A program made the position numbers and the translations under genes. Of a stretch of DNA of 34,273 nt, positions 16,945 through 26,724 are shown piece after piece. The notes beneath the pieces were generated by a model. The model made no database searches and had not been told where the DNA came from. It saw nothing but the letters and a program-made list of their open reading frames with translations. The DNA comes from Fidelibacterota bacterium. Its GTDB lineage: Bacteria > Marinisomatota > Marinisomatia > Marinisomatales > UBA1611. The stretch covers positions 1-34,273 of the forward strand of contig PBAR01000004.1 in NCBI GenBank assembly GCA_002718285.1. Direction: 5' to 3'. Position 1 is the stretch's first letter, and each line of letters opens with the position of its first letter.

Positions 16945-18144
16945 TCAATTTACTATTTTGCCAGATTTGATTACATGTCTTATAGTATTATTAGCAATCC
17001 AATATGGTATTTCCAAATGTGTTTTGATATTCCATAAGACTATATCTGCTTTCTTACCTATTTCTATTGAACCAACTTTACTTTCTAAGTCTAGACTTTT
17101 CGCAGCAGTATATGTAGTAGCTTTTAATGCTTCGATAGGTGTCATATGTAAGTATAAGCAAGCTAAAGAGATGATAAAACCCATAGATTGAATATAGCAA
17201 CTACCTGGATTATAATCCGATGCTAAAGAGATATTCAAATCAAACTTTTTCATAAGATTATAAGGTGCATAGGTATTTTTACCTAAAAAGAATGTTGTTC
17301 CTGGTAATAAAGTGGCAATTACTCCAGTTTCAGACATTTTTTTTAAACCTCTATTGTTAGAGGCCATAAGGTGATCAGCGCTTTTTGCGCCTACTTCTGC
17401 TGCCAGTTCTGTAGCACCTGAAGATTCAAATTCATCAGCATGCATTCTTGGAATAAGACCATATTTTTCCCCAGCAATTAAAATTTTTCTAGTTTGATCG
17501 ATATTAAAATATCCCTTTTCACAAAAAACATCATTGTATTTTGCAATACCCTGATCTGCAACAGCTGGGATCATCTCATTACAAATTAAATTTACATATC
17601 CATCCATATCACCAATAAACTCGGGTGGACATGCATGAGCCCCCATAAAGGTCGCTATAATATCAATATCGTGAAATCTATTTACTTCATCTAATACTTT
17701 AAGTGACTTGAGTTCTGAAACTGTATTTAAGCCATATCCACTTTTACATTCGACAGTTGTAGTACCAAAGGAAAGAAAATTATCCATACGTTCTTTAACT
17801 CGTTCAAATAGAATTGATTCGGGTGTGTTTCTTACACCATTAATACTACTTACAATACCGCCCCCTGTAGCTGCGATTTCTTCATATGTTGCACCTTTAA
17901 GACGCATTGCAAAATCATTTTGCCTACCATTCAAAAATACTGGATGTGTATGAGAATCAATAAATCCAGGAGTAATCAAACCACCATGACAATCTAACAC
18001 ATCATCGCAGTCATCAACTGTTTCTCCCATTTCGACCACTATACCATTTTCAATAGCAATTTCTATATGTGGATGAATTGCCATCTGCTTCAAAAATGAA
18101 TCAAAAGTAGCTAATTCGCCTATATTTATTAGTTTTAGACTCAA
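16945..18144 (-). CDS. hutI: Imidazolonepropionase
   Basis: Third enzyme of histidine degradation: it hydrolyses imidazolone-5-propionate to N-formimino-L-glutamate in the cytoplasm. The amidohydrolase metal site is visible as GLITPGFIDSHTHPVF (HxH) and RMHADEF. The family blocks FAMRLKGATYEEIAATGGGI, ECKSGYGLN and SDYNPGSC are intact, and the C-terminal composite domain ends KKADIVLWN. No ATG lies near the 5' end. I choose the TTG at 18144, giving 399 residues, close to the usual ~400; the frame can be extended to TTG 18174 inside hutU. It begins 2 nt after the hutU stop, so the two genes are translationally coupled. hutH (histidine ammonia-lyase) and the final hydrolase or transferase are not in the window. 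Confidence 0.95.
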   Translation of the reverse strand: MSLKLINIGELATFDSFLKQMAIHPHIEIAIENGIVVEMGETVDDCDDVLDCHGGLITPGFIDSHTHPVFLNGRQNDFAMRLKGATYEEIAATGGGIVSSINGVRNTPESILFERVKERMDNFLSFGTTTVECKSGYGLNTVSELKSLKVLDEVNRFHDIDIIATFMGAHACPPEFIGDMDGYVNLICNEMIPAVADQGIAKYNDVFCEKGYFNIDQTRKILIAGEKYGLIPRMHADEFESSGATELAAEVGAKSADHLMASNNRGLKKMSETGVIATLLPGTTFFLGKNTYAPYNLMKKFDLNISLASDYNPGSCYIQSMGFIISLACLYLHMTPIEALKATTYTAAKSLDLESKVGSIEIGKKADIVLWNIKTHLEIPYWIANNTIRHVIKSGKIVN

Positions 18145-18146
18145 GA

Positions 18147-19796
18147 CTACATCATAGGGATATCTACATCCCAAGTTTTTGCATTTTTTATAGCTTGTTC
18201 ATATCCTGCATCAGCATGCCTAAAAAGGCCCATGCCTGGATCATTAGTAAGAACACGTACTAAACGTCTATCCATTTCTAAAGTTCCATCTGCTACAATA
18301 ACCTGCCCAGCATGGAGAGAATAACCCATTCCTACCCCACCACCATGGTGAAATGAGACCCATGTTGCCCCACTAGCAATATTTAACATAGCATTTAATA
18401 GTGCCCAGTCTGCTATTGCATCGGATCCATCTTTCATTCCTTCAGTTTCCCTATTTGGAGATGCCACAGATCCACAATCTAAATGATCTCTTCCAATAAC
18501 AATCGGCGCCTTTAATTCACCATTTCTGACCATTTCGTTTATTTTTAAACCAAATTTTGCCCTTTCTTGATAGCCAAGCCAACATATACGGGAGGGTAAA
18601 CCTTGAAATTTTACCTGGTCTTTGGCCATATTAATCCAACGACACAAACTCTTATTCTCTGGAAAAAGATCCAAAACGGCCTCATCAGTGCGATAAATAT
18701 CTTGAGGATCTCCAGATAAAGCCACCCATCTAAATGGACCTTTACCCTCACAAAAAAGAGGCCTAATATAAGCTGGTACAAATCCAGGATAAGAAAATGC
18801 TCCTTTTAATCCGCCCTTTTTAGCCTGTCCTCTAAGATTATTGCCATAATCAAAGGCTATGGATCCCCTTTTACTTAATTCCAAAATCGCATTAACATGT
18901 TCCACCATAGAGCGATAAGCTTCTTTTCTATATGCATCAGGATTTTCTTCACGCAATTTTTTAGCAGTTTTTAGACTAAAATTATTAGGAATATAGCCAT
19001 TAAGCTCATCATGTGCAGATGTTTGATCTGTTACTAAATCCGGTATAATATCTCTATTTACAAATTCAGCTACTAGATCTGCAGCATTACCTTCAAGACC
19101 AATACTTAGGGATTTTCTTTTTTTTATAGATTTAAATGCTAAGTCTATAGCATCATCTATTTTCTGTGTTGTACAATCTAAATACCCCGTATCAAGACGA
19201 CGTTTAATACGTTTAGGATCAATTTCAATGCAGATAGAAACTCCCCCTGCCATTTTTACAGCAAGAGGCTGAGCCCCTCCCATTCCTCCCAATCCCGCCG
19301 TTAAAACCAATTTACCTGCTAAAGATTGTTTCTTCCAGTGCGTATGTGCAGCAGCAATAAATGTCTCATATGTCCCTTGCAAAATCCCTTGTGAGCCAAT
19401 ATATATCCAGCTTCCAGCAGTCATTTGACCATACATCATAAGTCCACGGGATTCCAAATCATTAAAATGTTCCCAGTTAGCCCAGTTAGGAACCAAATTC
19501 GAATTAGCAATCAATACTCTTGGTGAATAAATATGCGTTTTAGCAACACCAACTGGCTTTCCAGATTGAATCAATAATGTTTCATCTGGTTTAAGACGCT
19601 TTAGTGTATTTATAATAGCATCAAAGCAATCCCAATTTCTGGCAGCTTTTCCCTTTCCCCCATAAACAATTAATTCTGAAGGAATTTCTGCTACATCTGG
19701 ATCCAGATTATGCTGAATCATCCGGTATACTGCTTCAATTTGCCAGTTATTGCATGTTAATTTATTCCCAATTGGAGGGTGAATTATTTTTGACAT
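18147..19796 (-). CDS. hutU: Urocanate hydratase
   Basis: Second enzyme of histidine degradation: it hydrates urocanate to imidazolone-5-propionate using tightly bound NAD+. 549 residues, as expected for the family (~555), ATG start. Recognisable blocks are the N-terminal [14 protein letters not shown], a glycine-rich NAD site [20 protein letters not shown] (~165-185), [13 protein letters not shown], and the urocanase signature around [20 protein letters not shown] (~433-452). The signature contains the conserved active-site Cys, and [19 protein letters not shown] follows. All key motifs are intact. It sits upstream of hutI as a two-gene hut unit and 80 bp downstream of the GHL10 gene, same strand. 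No dedicated regulator (HutC/HutP) is nearby. Confidence 0.97.
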   Translation of the reverse strand: MSKIIHPPIGNKLTCNNWQIEAVYRMIQHNLDPDVAEIPSELIVYGGKGKAARNWDCFDAIINTLKRLKPDETLLIQSGKPVGVAKTHIYSPRVLIANSNLVPNWANWEHFNDLESRGLMMYGQMTAGSWIYIGSQGILQGTYETFIAAAHTHWKKQSLAGKLVLTAGLGGMGGAQPLAVKMAGGVSICIEIDPKRIKRRLDTGYLDCTTQKIDDAIDLAFKSIKKRKSLSIGLEGNAADLVAEFVNRDIIPDLVTDQTSAHDELNGYIPNNFSLKTAKKLREENPDAYRKEAYRSMVEHVNAILELSKRGSIAFDYGNNLRGQAKKGGLKGAFSYPGFVPAYIRPLFCEGKGPFRWVALSGDPQDIYRTDEAVLDLFPENKSLCRWINMAKDQVKFQGLPSRICWLGYQERAKFGLKINEMVRNGELKAPIVIGRDHLDCGSVASPNRETEGMKDGSDAIADWALLNAMLNIASGATWVSFHHGGGVGMGYSLHAGQVIVADGTLEMDRRLVRVLTNDPGMGLFRHADAGYEQAIKNAKTWDVDIPMM

Positions 19797-19876
19797 ATTA
19801 TTAAGATCAAACTAATATAAGGATTAAAAAGGAATGACATATAAATTATCAGTAATAGGGTGGAATATAGATATCA

Positions 19877-21016
19877 TTATTTTAAATATTTCACCAATTT
19901 ATTAGCATAAGATGGCTTTTGCTTAAATACAGTATAAGAGAAAATACTAACTCCACCGAAATCATTTTTTCCAGTATTATAAATTTTTTGTCCAGCGCTT
20001 CGAGGATTTTGATTGTAAACTGCAACTCCCATTATGATTCGATCCATATATTGAAAAGGGAGATTGTCTTTCATTATTCGAATATTGTTATTAAAATTAT
20101 TTAGATCAGTTGCATAATTCATAGGTACAGCCCAGTCAATATATCTCCCAGTTAACCACACATCCCATTCTTGCCCAAAATGTTCACGGGCATTATTTAA
20201 ATTAGGTTTCACAGCAGCAGAAACAATATAATAAGGTTGATACGCTTTAATCCTTGTAGATGCTTTTCTTATAAAATTTGTAATAGCTTTCATTTTATAA
20301 TCATTGAATGTAGGCTTTTCTTTAACCTCAAGAGAAGGTAATCCAGGAATAGAAACTGTATGATTAAAGAATAATTTCATACCAACTTGATTCAGCCCCC
20401 ATCCTTTTGCATGATAGCGGATATAATCAAAATGAAAACCATCTAGTTTATAATTCTGGACAAGTTCAGTTATAACCATTTGTAGATGAGCCTCCACTTC
20501 TGGATGAGTAGGAGCTAAATAAAATCCTTCTCCGTTAGCTTTACGATCCTTTTTTACTGCTTTCATAGTATTCTTTACATCAATCGGGTCTGGAAAATTA
20601 TTATCCAACCATGAGGTATGCTTGTAAAGTAAATGATCTTGTTGAGATGGAAGATCAAGGGATGACCAAAGGTAATACACATTAAACCAAGCATGAATAG
20701 CGATATTATAACGTCTTGCTTTATTAATTATATACTTGAGCGGATCAAAATCAGTACCAAGTAATAAATGGGAACGAGGAACTAATCGAGATGAATAATA
20801 TGCATCCCCTCTACCTCTAATTTGTACAAAAAGATGATTATAATTATTCTTACTTGCGAATTCTAAGATATTATCAATTTTATCGGGATTAACAATGTGA
20901 TCACGAACAACCCATAATGCTCTTATATCGAATGAATCAGCAAAAATAGGATAATTAAATAAAAAAAGAAGGGCAGCAAATGCTACCCCTCTAATAATAA
21001 TTCTTAATGCGTTCAC
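19877..21016 (-). CDS. Secreted glycoside-hydrolase-like protein (GHL10 / DUF187 family)
   Basis: 379 residues from a GTG start that immediately precedes a signal peptide (~1-27, hydrophobic core VAFAALLFLFNYPIF, cut after ADS). The mature part is a TIM-barrel of the YngK/GHL10 type: FDIRALWVVRDHI at the start, NHLFVQIRGRGDAYYSS, AIHAWFNVYYLW, a long helix-turn, YKLDGFHFDYIRYHA (the acidic Asp-containing strand of the barrel), YYIVSAAVKP and WAVPMNYATD. The family is thought to act on cell-wall or extracellular polysaccharide, but substrates are mostly unproven. It begins only 29 bp after the rplQ stop, with no clear terminator between, so ribosomal read-through could reach it. Hut genes follow in the same direction. 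Barrel length is normal. Confidence 0.87.
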   Translation of the reverse strand: MNALRIIIRGVAFAALLFLFNYPIFADSFDIRALWVVRDHIVNPDKIDNILEFASKNNYNHLFVQIRGRGDAYYSSRLVPRSHLLLGTDFDPLKYIINKARRYNIAIHAWFNVYYLWSSLDLPSQQDHLLYKHTSWLDNNFPDPIDVKNTMKAVKKDRKANGEGFYLAPTHPEVEAHLQMVITELVQNYKLDGFHFDYIRYHAKGWGLNQVGMKLFFNHTVSIPGLPSLEVKEKPTFNDYKMKAITNFIRKASTRIKAYQPYYIVSAAVKPNLNNAREHFGQEWDVWLTGRYIDWAVPMNYATDLNNFNNNIRIMKDNLPFQYMDRIIMGVAVYNQNPRSAGQKIYNTGKNDFGGVSIFSYTVFKQKPSYANKLVKYLK

Positions 21017-21045
21017 AAAAAAATAATAATTATTAAATAAACTTA

Positions 21046-21438
21046 TTACTCTTTCGATTCAGCTTCCGAACTAGAATCTGATTTTATATCTACAAATTCG
21101 ATTAATGATATTGGTGCACAATCATTATCACGAAATCCAAGTTTAGTAATCCTTGTATATCCTCCGTTACGATCAGAATAGGTCGGTCCAACAGTATCAA
21201 ATAATTCACGAATAATTTGCTTATGATAGATTTTTTTCAAAACCTGTCTACGAGAATGCAAGTCGCCCTTTTTGGCAAAAGTAACAAGAGGCTCAATATA
21301 CTTTCTTAGCTCTTTTGCTTTTGCATCTGTTGTTTTGATACGCTTATGCAATATAAGAGCTGAAGCTAAACTTGCCATCAATGCCTTGCGGCTAGAAGAT
21401 TTTCGTCCAAGTTTACGTCCGTTTTTCTTATGCCGCAT
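21046..21438 (-). CDS. rplQ: 50S ribosomal protein L17 (bL17)
   Basis: 130 residues, the usual bacterial length. It starts MRHKKNGRKLGRKSSSRKAL, the diagnostic L17 N-terminus, and contains KRIKTTDAKAKELRKYIEPL and the YTRITKLGFRDND block that contacts 23S rRNA near the exit tunnel. A short acidic/serine tail ends the protein. It is the last gene of the alpha operon part, 6 bp after rpoA. No strong terminator is seen before the next gene: the 29-bp gap is almost pure A/T, with a short AATAATTATT palindrome ahead of a T-run. Confidence 0.98.
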   Translation of the reverse strand: MRHKKNGRKLGRKSSSRKALMASLASALILHKRIKTTDAKAKELRKYIEPLVTFAKKGDLHSRRQVLKKIYHKQIIRELFDTVGPTYSDRNGGYTRITKLGFRDNDCAPISLIEFVDIKSDSSSEAESKE

Positions 21439-21444
21439 TTCTTA

Positions 21445-22419
21445 TTATCCTTCTTCAGCAAGAATCTTTTCTATTTCCATTCCAAAATGTAATCCCATAG
21501 AATCAAGTTTTTCAACCAATTCAGTTAAAGATTTTCTCCCAAAATTCTTGTATTTCAGCATCTGATTCTCTTCTTTATTTACTAGCTCATGAATATATTT
21601 AATACCAGCTGCCTGAAGACAATTAAAACTTCTAACGGATAATTCCATCTCATCAATTGTTGAATTCAATAATTTTCTAAGCATAATAGTCTCTTCAGAG
21701 ACACCATCAGATATTTCTAATACTGAAGGATTAGAAATTGCTTCTACAAATTTTAAATGCTCACGAAGATAAGTGGCAGAATAGCTAGATGCATCTTTAG
21801 CAGTTATTGAACCATCTGTCGTAACTTCCATTTTCAAAATTTCTATTGGTTCTTTTGCTCCAGGGACAGGCTGTACACTAAATGAAGCATTTGTGACTGG
21901 ATTAAAGATACTATCAATAGATAAGGTTCCAACCGTCAGGTTAGGTAAATCATTTTCTTCAGATGGCACATAACCTTTACCTATCCCAATACGTAATTCC
22001 ATATCTATTTTTCCTTTAGAATTTATTTCACTTATATATTGTTCTGGATTCAAAATTTCAAATTGATCACTGGCTTTTTGAATATCATTTGCAGTAAAAA
22101 TATGTTTTCCCTTAATGCTTAGGTTAATCTTATCGGGATTATTATCCATAAGCTTAAAACGCACGCTTTTTAAATTCATGATGATATCCGCTACATCTTC
22201 CTTAACTCCTGATAAGGTAGAAAATTCATGTTGCACGCCATCGATTTTTACGTGAGTAATTGCCGCTCCAGGTATACTAGTTAGTAATATACGGCGTAAT
22301 GCATTCCCAATTGTTATACCAAATCCTCTTTCAAGAGGTTGGACAGTGAATACCCCACTGTTACCAGATTTAGATGTGGATTGGAACTCAATTTGTAGTT
22401 CTAATGATTTACTTGCCAT
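21445..22419 (-). CDS. rpoA: DNA-directed RNA polymerase alpha subunit
   Basis: 324 residues, ATG start. The N-terminal assembly domain (~1-235) has FTVQPLERGFGITIGNALRR, the alpha dimerisation motif, and ILLTSIPGAAITHVKIDGV. The C-terminal DNA- and activator-binding domain (~250-320) has MELSVRSFNCLQAAGIKYI and KNFGRKSLTELVEKL. Both domains are joined by the normal short linker. It nucleates the alpha2-beta-beta'-omega core enzyme. It sits between rpsD (21 bp upstream) and rplQ (6 bp downstream), the standard order. Confidence 0.98.
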   Translation of the reverse strand: MASKSLELQIEFQSTSKSGNSGVFTVQPLERGFGITIGNALRRILLTSIPGAAITHVKIDGVQHEFSTLSGVKEDVADIIMNLKSVRFKLMDNNPDKINLSIKGKHIFTANDIQKASDQFEILNPEQYISEINSKGKIDMELRIGIGKGYVPSEENDLPNLTVGTLSIDSIFNPVTNASFSVQPVPGAKEPIEILKMEVTTDGSITAKDASSYSATYLREHLKFVEAISNPSVLEISDGVSEETIMLRKLLNSTIDEMELSVRSFNCLQAAGIKYIHELVNKEENQMLKYKNFGRKSLTELVEKLDSMGLHFGMEIEKILAEEG

Positions 22420-22440
22420 TTAAAATGTTTCCTATCTTGA

Positions 22441-23058
22441 TTATTTAGAGAATAATTCTACAACTAACTGTTCATTAACAGTAAGGTTCATTTCATCTCG
22501 GTCTGGAATAGATACAAAAGTACCGCGCATTTTTGCTTTATCTAACTCCAACCATGATAATTCAATATCACCTTTAATTCGCCGCATGGAATCTAAAATA
22601 TTATCATTTTTCTTACTTTTATCTCGAACCTCAATAACTTCTCCTGGTTTCAAAACAAAAGATGGAATATTTACCACACGATTATTTACCAGTATATGTT
22701 TATGACTTACCATCTGTCTCGCAGCAGAACGTGTAGAAGCAAAACCAAGACGATAAACCACATTATCTAAACGCCGCTCAAGTAATTGGAGCATATTAGT
22801 ACCTGTCTCTCCTTTCATTTGATCAGCTTTTTTAAAAGTCAATCTAAATTGTTTTTCCAATAGTCCATACATAAACTTAATTTTTTGTTTTTCCTGTAAT
22901 TGCAGGCCATAATTTGAAAGTTTACCTTTCCTACTCTGACCGTGCTGGCCAGGTTTATAAGGCTTTCGATTAAGTAAACGGTCGTATTTCGGATTATTAA
23001 AAATATTTTCTCCAAACTTCCTGACCAATTTCCCTTTAGGTGTATTATTTTTAGCCAT
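22441..23058 (-). CDS. rpsD: 30S ribosomal protein S4 (uS4)
   Basis: 205 residues, ATG start. The S4 RNA-binding domain reads RRLDNVVYRLGFASTRSAAR then QMVSHKHILVNNRVVNIPS. The N-terminal region (YKPGQHGQSRKGKLSNYGLQ) lacks the CxxC zinc knuckle, so this is the zinc-free form. S4 binds the five-way junction of 16S rRNA early in assembly. In many bacteria it also represses its own alpha operon; no such leader is evident here. It lies 12 bp after rpsK. Confidence 0.98.
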   Translation of the reverse strand: MAKNNTPKGKLVRKFGENIFNNPKYDRLLNRKPYKPGQHGQSRKGKLSNYGLQLQEKQKIKFMYGLLEKQFRLTFKKADQMKGETGTNMLQLLERRLDNVVYRLGFASTRSAARQMVSHKHILVNNRVVNIPSFVLKPGEVIEVRDKSKKNDNILDSMRRIKGDIELSWLELDKAKMRGTFVSIPDRDEMNLTVNEQLVVELFSK

Positions 23059-23070
23059 TCCAGATCCTTA

Positions 23071-23448
23071 TTATACCCTTCTTCGCTTTGGAGGTCTACA
23101 ACCATTATGAGGTAATGGTGTCACATCGGTAATACTAGTGATCTGCAATCCAGCAACTGCTAATGACCTAATAGCAGCCTCACGACCAGACCCAGGTCCA
23201 TTAACACGGACTTCTACGCTATTCATACCCATAGCAATCGCTGCTTGTGCAGCTTTTTCACCAGCCATTGTTGCTGCATATGCAGTACTTTTCCTTGATC
23301 CTTTAAATCCTGAAGTTCCTGCCTTTTCCCAAACCAAAACATTTCCATAATTATCTGACAAGGTAACATGAGTATTATTAAATGTAGCTTTAATATGTGC
23401 TATTCCGTGCGGATCAGCAGTTTTTTTCTTTTTCTTTTGTTCAGCCAA
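23071..23448 (-). CDS. rpsK: 30S ribosomal protein S11 (uS11)
   Basis: 125 residues beginning at TTG ([15 protein letters not shown]), with no usable ATG upstream. A good ribosome binding site, AGAGGA, sits 4 nt before it. Core motifs are [53 protein letters not shown] and the C-terminal [14 protein letters not shown]11 lines the platform of the 30S subunit near the mRNA exit. The Lys-rich N-terminal tail is encoded by a long A/G tract and is longer than in E. coli. 22 bp from rpsM, 12 bp from rpsD. Confidence 0.97.
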   Translation of the reverse strand: MAEQKKKKKTADPHGIAHIKATFNNTHVTLSDNYGNVLVWEKAGTSGFKGSRKSTAYAATMAGEKAAQAAIAMGMNSVEVRVNGPGSGREAAIRSLAVAGLQITSITDVTPLPHNGCRPPKRRRV

Positions 23449-23452
23449 AATT

Positions 23453-23458
23453 TCCTCT
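23453..23458 (-). promoter_or_regulatory. Shine-Dalgarno that fixes the TTG start of rpsK
   Basis: AGAGGA on the minus strand, 4 nt before the TTG at 23448. No ATG or GTG in frame is better placed, so this supports TTG initiation. Confidence 0.65.
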
Positions 23459-23470
23459 TTTAATTAATTT

Positions 23471-23854
23471 TTATCCTGTTACTGCTTTTTTACCTAAACC
23501 AATGGTCCGTTTTTTACCTTTTCTTGTTCGTGCATTAGTTTTCGTACGTTGGCCATTCGCAGGCAAACCTCTGCGATGACGCAATCCTCTATATGTTCCC
23601 AAATCTTTCAACCTTTTAACATTCATTGCAGTTTGAGATCGTAATTCACCTTCAACTATAATTCCCAAATTAGCGATTGCATCTCGAATAGCTATAACTT
23701 GTTTTTCAGTTAAGTCCTGGACTCGACTATTAGGTTCGACTTTTGCTTCAGTACAGAGTTGAAAAGCTGTTGCAGTACCGATACCGTGAATATATCTCAA
23801 TGCATATGGAACTTTTTTATTACGTGGTATATCAACACCTACAATACGAGCCAT
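23471..23854 (-). CDS. rpsM: 30S ribosomal protein S13 (uS13)
   Basis: 127 residues, ATG start. It begins MARIVGVDIPRNKKVPYALR and carries the helix-two-turns-helix YIHGIGTATAFQLC. The tail region contains GTYRGLRHRRGLPANGQRTK and NARTRKGKKRT, which reaches toward tRNA in the P site. S13 sits in the head of the 30S subunit and forms intersubunit bridges. 11 bp after rpmJ. Confidence 0.98.
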   Translation of the reverse strand: MARIVGVDIPRNKKVPYALRYIHGIGTATAFQLCTEAKVEPNSRVQDLTEKQVIAIRDAIANLGIIVEGELRSQTAMNVKRLKDLGTYRGLRHRRGLPANGQRTKTNARTRKGKKRTIGLGKKAVTG

Positions 23855-23865
23855 AGATTAATCTC

Positions 23866-23979
23866 CTAACCTTGTCTTTGTTTATGTTTAGGGTTTGAGC
23901 AAATAACAATAACTACGCCTTTGCGTTTTATTAGCTTACATTTATCACAAATTTTTTTAACTGATGGACGTACTTTCAT
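23866..23979 (-). CDS. rpmJ: 50S ribosomal protein L36 (bL36), zinc-binding form
   Basis: A 37-codon gene found by direct translation: [20 protein letters not shown] then [17 protein letters not shown]. Cys11, Cys14, Cys27 and His32 form the CxxC...C....H zinc ribbon of the zinc-dependent L36 type. L36 stabilises 23S rRNA near the base of the GTPase-associated region. It sits 7 bp after infA and 11 bp before rpsM, its standard place. Confidence 0.97.
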   Translation of the reverse strand: MKVRPSVKKICDKCKLIKRKGVVIVICSNPKHKQRQG

Positions 23980-23986
23980 AATAACT

Positions 23987-24214
23987 TTACTTTTGTCTGT
24001 AAACAATTCTCCCTCTTTTAAGGTCATATGGAGATATTTCTAATGTGACAACATCACCAGGAAGGATTTTAATAAAATGCATTCTCATCTTTCCACTAAC
24101 ATGCGCAAGTACTTCATGGTTTTCTTCACCAATTTCAACTTCTACACGAAACATAGCATTTGGCAATGTCTCTTTGATAATACCATCAATAGTAATTGGT
24201 TGTTCCTTAGCCAT
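23987..24214 (-). CDS. infA: Translation initiation factor IF-1
   Basis: 75 residues from the ATG at 24214. A GTG at 24226 would add four residues (MWVQ) and is less likely. It is an OB-fold protein: [20 protein letters not shown], then [20 protein letters not shown] with [14 protein letters not shown] and a final [13 protein letters not shown]. It is about two to three residues longer than the usual 72, with an insertion in the EIGEENHE loop. IF-1 blocks the ribosomal A site during initiation. Its start overlaps the 3' end of map by 8 bp, a sign of coupled translation. Confidence 0.97.
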   Translation of the reverse strand: MAKEQPITIDGIIKETLPNAMFRVEVEIGEENHEVLAHVSGKMRMHFIKILPGDVVTLEISPYDLKRGRIVYRQK

Positions 24215-24962
24215 TTGAACCCACACTTAAAATCTTCGGAAGATCTTTTGTAATTACAATTGTATGCTCAAAATGCGCAGAAGCTTTCCCATCACGCGTC
24301 ATAACAGTCCATCCATCATTTGCGGTGAAAACTTCTTTTCTGCCAGCATTAATCATTGGTTCTATCGCAATACACATACCAGGATAGAGCAATTGACCTT
24401 GCTTTTCCTTACCAAAATTTGGAATTTGAGGTTCCTCATGCAATTGAGTTCCGATACCATGACCAACTAATTCTCTAACAACTGAAAAACCATTACTTTC
24501 TGCATATGATTGTACAGCATACCCAATATCTCCTACATGGTTTCCTGGTATTGCCTTATCTATAGCTCTATTTAAAGATTCAAAAGTAACTTCCATTAAT
24601 TTTTCTTTTTCTGTACTAACTTTACCAACTGGAAAAGTACGTGCATGATCACCGTAGTAACCATCCAAAACTGCACCACAGTCTATACCTACAATTTGAC
24701 CATTTTTCAAAGTTTCTTCTCTTGGGATACCATGAACAACAGTATCATCTATTGATACACATAAAGTAGCAGGGTATCCCATGTAACCTTTAAAAGCCGG
24801 CTTAGCCCCTCTTGATAATATAAATTCTTCCGCCATTTGGTCTAATTTTTTTACTGACATGTCTGGAACAATATACTTTTCAAGCATGATTAATGTATCA
24901 GCAACAATTTGACAACTTTTTGCAATTTTTTTTATTTCACTCTTTGTTCTAGTATGCACCAT
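24207..24962 (-). CDS. map: Methionine aminopeptidase, type I
   Basis: 251 residues, ATG start. It removes the initiator Met from nascent proteins. The five metal ligands are visible: Asp in [10 protein letters not shown], Asp in YYGDHART, His in [18 protein letters not shown], Glu in [11 protein letters not shown] and Glu in [11 protein letters not shown]. No zinc-finger extension is present, so it is the type Ia short form. It overlaps secY by 1 bp (TAATG) and infA by 8 bp. adk, which separates secY and map in many other bacteria, is absent. Confidence 0.97.
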   Translation of the reverse strand: MVHTRTKSEIKKIAKSCQIVADTLIMLEKYIVPDMSVKKLDQMAEEFILSRGAKPAFKGYMGYPATLCVSIDDTVVHGIPREETLKNGQIVGIDCGAVLDGYYGDHARTFPVGKVSTEKEKLMEVTFESLNRAIDKAIPGNHVGDIGYAVQSYAESNGFSVVRELVGHGIGTQLHEEPQIPNFGKEKQGQLLYPGMCIAIEPMINAGRKEVFTANDGWTVMTRDGKASAHFEHTIVITKDLPKILSVGSNG

Positions 24963-26290
24963 TACACTCTTCTTCTACCACGAATACGTCCTTGATTTAA
25001 AAAACCATCGTAATGTCTCATTAATAAATGAGATTCAATTTGCTGTAATGTATCTAATGCTACACCAACAATAATTAATAGACTGGTCCCTCCAAAAAAT
25101 GAAGCCAAATCATAATTGATATCCATGGTTTGCATAAGTATATAAGGAAATATTGCAACAAAGGCAAGTGCGATTGATCCTGGTAATGTAACTCGAGTTA
25201 GTATGTTATCAATAAACTCCGCTGTTTTTTTACCAGGTCTAACCCCTGGAATAAAACCACCTTGTTGTTTCATAGTGGAAGATACCTGCACGGGATCAAA
25301 TGCAATTGCAGTATAGAAATATGTGAAAAATATTATCATAATACCAAAAACTATCCAATAAAATGGATGTTCAAAAGAGAACCAGGTCATTAGATTTTGA
25401 GAAAAATTACTATCCCCAAGAAAAGTTGCAAGCGTGCTTGGAACAAACATAATTGACTGTGCAAATATTATAGGCATTACACCTGCGGTATTAACTTTCA
25501 TTGGTATATGTGTGTTCTGACCTCCATACACTTTTCTGCCTACTACCCTTTTTGCATATTGAACAGGAATTTTACGTGTACCCTGCGTGAGAAGTACTAC
25601 AAAACAAATTATTACAAACATAGTTCCTATTAACACCAGTTCGGATAAAATTCCTCTAACCCCTTCCTGTACCAGAGTAATTTCACTTAGAATAACATTC
25701 GGAAAAGCAGAAATAATTCCTACCATAATAATCAATGAAATACCATTACCTATACCTCGTTCAGTTATACGCTCTCCAAGCCACATTAGAAATAAAGTCC
25801 CAGTTACCATACTGATTATCCCAGTAAAGGTAAATAACAGTCCTGGGTTCAATACAACAGTATTCCCATTTGAATTCAAACTAGGTAGAAAAACAGCTAC
25901 AACACCGTAAGATTGCATTGATGCTAGTAATACTGTTCCGTAGCGTGTTATCTGAGTTATTTTTTTCCTACCAGCTTCTCCCTCTTTCTGTAATCTTTGA
26001 AAATATGGAACTACCGATCCCATAAGTTGAATAATAATTGATGATGATATATATGGCATTATGCCTAGTGAAAACAAAGCTGCTTGACTAAATGCTCCAC
26101 CAACAAAAGTGTTGAATAATCCGAATAATGAGTTCTCAAGGCTAGTAAAAGCACCAGCTAATGCTTCTCCATTTACACCAGGTATTGGTATATGAGCACC
26201 AACTCGAACAATAACTAATAATGAAATAGTAAAAAGGATTCTACTACGTAGCTCAGGAATTATAAATATACTTTTTATTTTACTAATCAT
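24962..26290 (-). CDS. secY: Preprotein translocase subunit SecY
   Basis: 442 residues with ten predicted membrane helices, the normal architecture of the Sec channel. Motifs are VRVGAHIPIPGVNGEALAG (first helix and plug region), SLGIMPYISSSIIIQLMGSV (helix 2b), LGERITERGIGNGISLII (helix 4 region), RRVVGRK-like AKRVVGRKVYGGQ and GFIPGVRPGKKT (cytoplasmic loop contacting the ribosome). SecY forms the inner-membrane pore with SecE and SecG and would export the many signal-peptide proteins in the left half of this window. It overlaps rplO by 4 bp (ATGA) and map by 1 bp. Confidence 0.98.
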   Translation of the reverse strand: MISKIKSIFIIPELRSRILFTISLLVIVRVGAHIPIPGVNGEALAGAFTSLENSLFGLFNTFVGGAFSQAALFSLGIMPYISSSIIIQLMGSVVPYFQRLQKEGEAGRKKITQITRYGTVLLASMQSYGVVAVFLPSLNSNGNTVVLNPGLLFTFTGIISMVTGTLFLMWLGERITERGIGNGISLIIMVGIISAFPNVILSEITLVQEGVRGILSELVLIGTMFVIICFVVLLTQGTRKIPVQYAKRVVGRKVYGGQNTHIPMKVNTAGVMPIIFAQSIMFVPSTLATFLGDSNFSQNLMTWFSFEHPFYWIVFGIMIIFFTYFYTAIAFDPVQVSSTMKQQGGFIPGVRPGKKTAEFIDNILTRVTLPGSIALAFVAIFPYILMQTMDINYDLASFFGGTSLLIIVGVALDTLQQIESHLLMRHYDGFLNQGRIRGRRRV

Positions 26291-26724
26291 TGTATTATTA
26301 CTTTACCACCTACATTTTCAATTTTTTCCTTAGCAACAGCACTAAAAGCACTAGCTGTAATTTCAATCTTTATTTTTAATTCACCGTCTCCAAGAATTTT
26401 TATTGGTTTCAAAGCCGAACGCACCAGCCCATTATCATACAGAATTTGAGAATCAATTTTTTTCATACCCAGATCATTTAATATTTTTAGATTAACTATC
26501 TGAAATTCTTTTTTGAAAATATTTTTAAATCCACGCCTAGGTAATCTTCGTGCAAGTGGCATTTGGCCACCCTCAAACCAAGGTCGTCTCTTAAACCCAC
26601 TTCGTTGTCCAGCTCCTTTATCACCGCGACCAGCAGATTTACCTAAACCACAACCATGACCTCTGCCGACTCTCTTAGAATTTTTTATTGAACCAGGTAC
26701 TGGCTTTAAGGAATTTAATTTCAT
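26287..26724 (-). CDS. rplO: 50S ribosomal protein L15 (uL15)
   Basis: 145 residues, ATG start. It begins [20 protein letters not shown], followed by the glycine/arginine-rich [20 protein letters not shown] stretch and [17 protein letters not shown]. The globular C-terminal half ends [15 protein letters not shown]. It binds 23S rRNA late in 50S assembly. Four-base overlaps (ATGA) join it to both rpmD and secY. Confidence 0.98.
   Translation of the reverse strand: MKLNSLKPVPGSIKNSKRVGRGHGCGLGKSAGRGDKGAGQRSGFKRRPWFEGGQMPLARRLPRRGFKNIFKKEFQIVNLKILNDLGMKKIDSQILYDNGLVRSALKPIKILGDGELKIKIEITASAFSAVAKEKIENVGGKVIIQ

Noticed and set aside
22839..23105. 88-codon frame overlapping rpsD and rpsK on the same strand
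   Set aside because: Out of frame with two conserved ribosomal proteins and without any recognisable motif.
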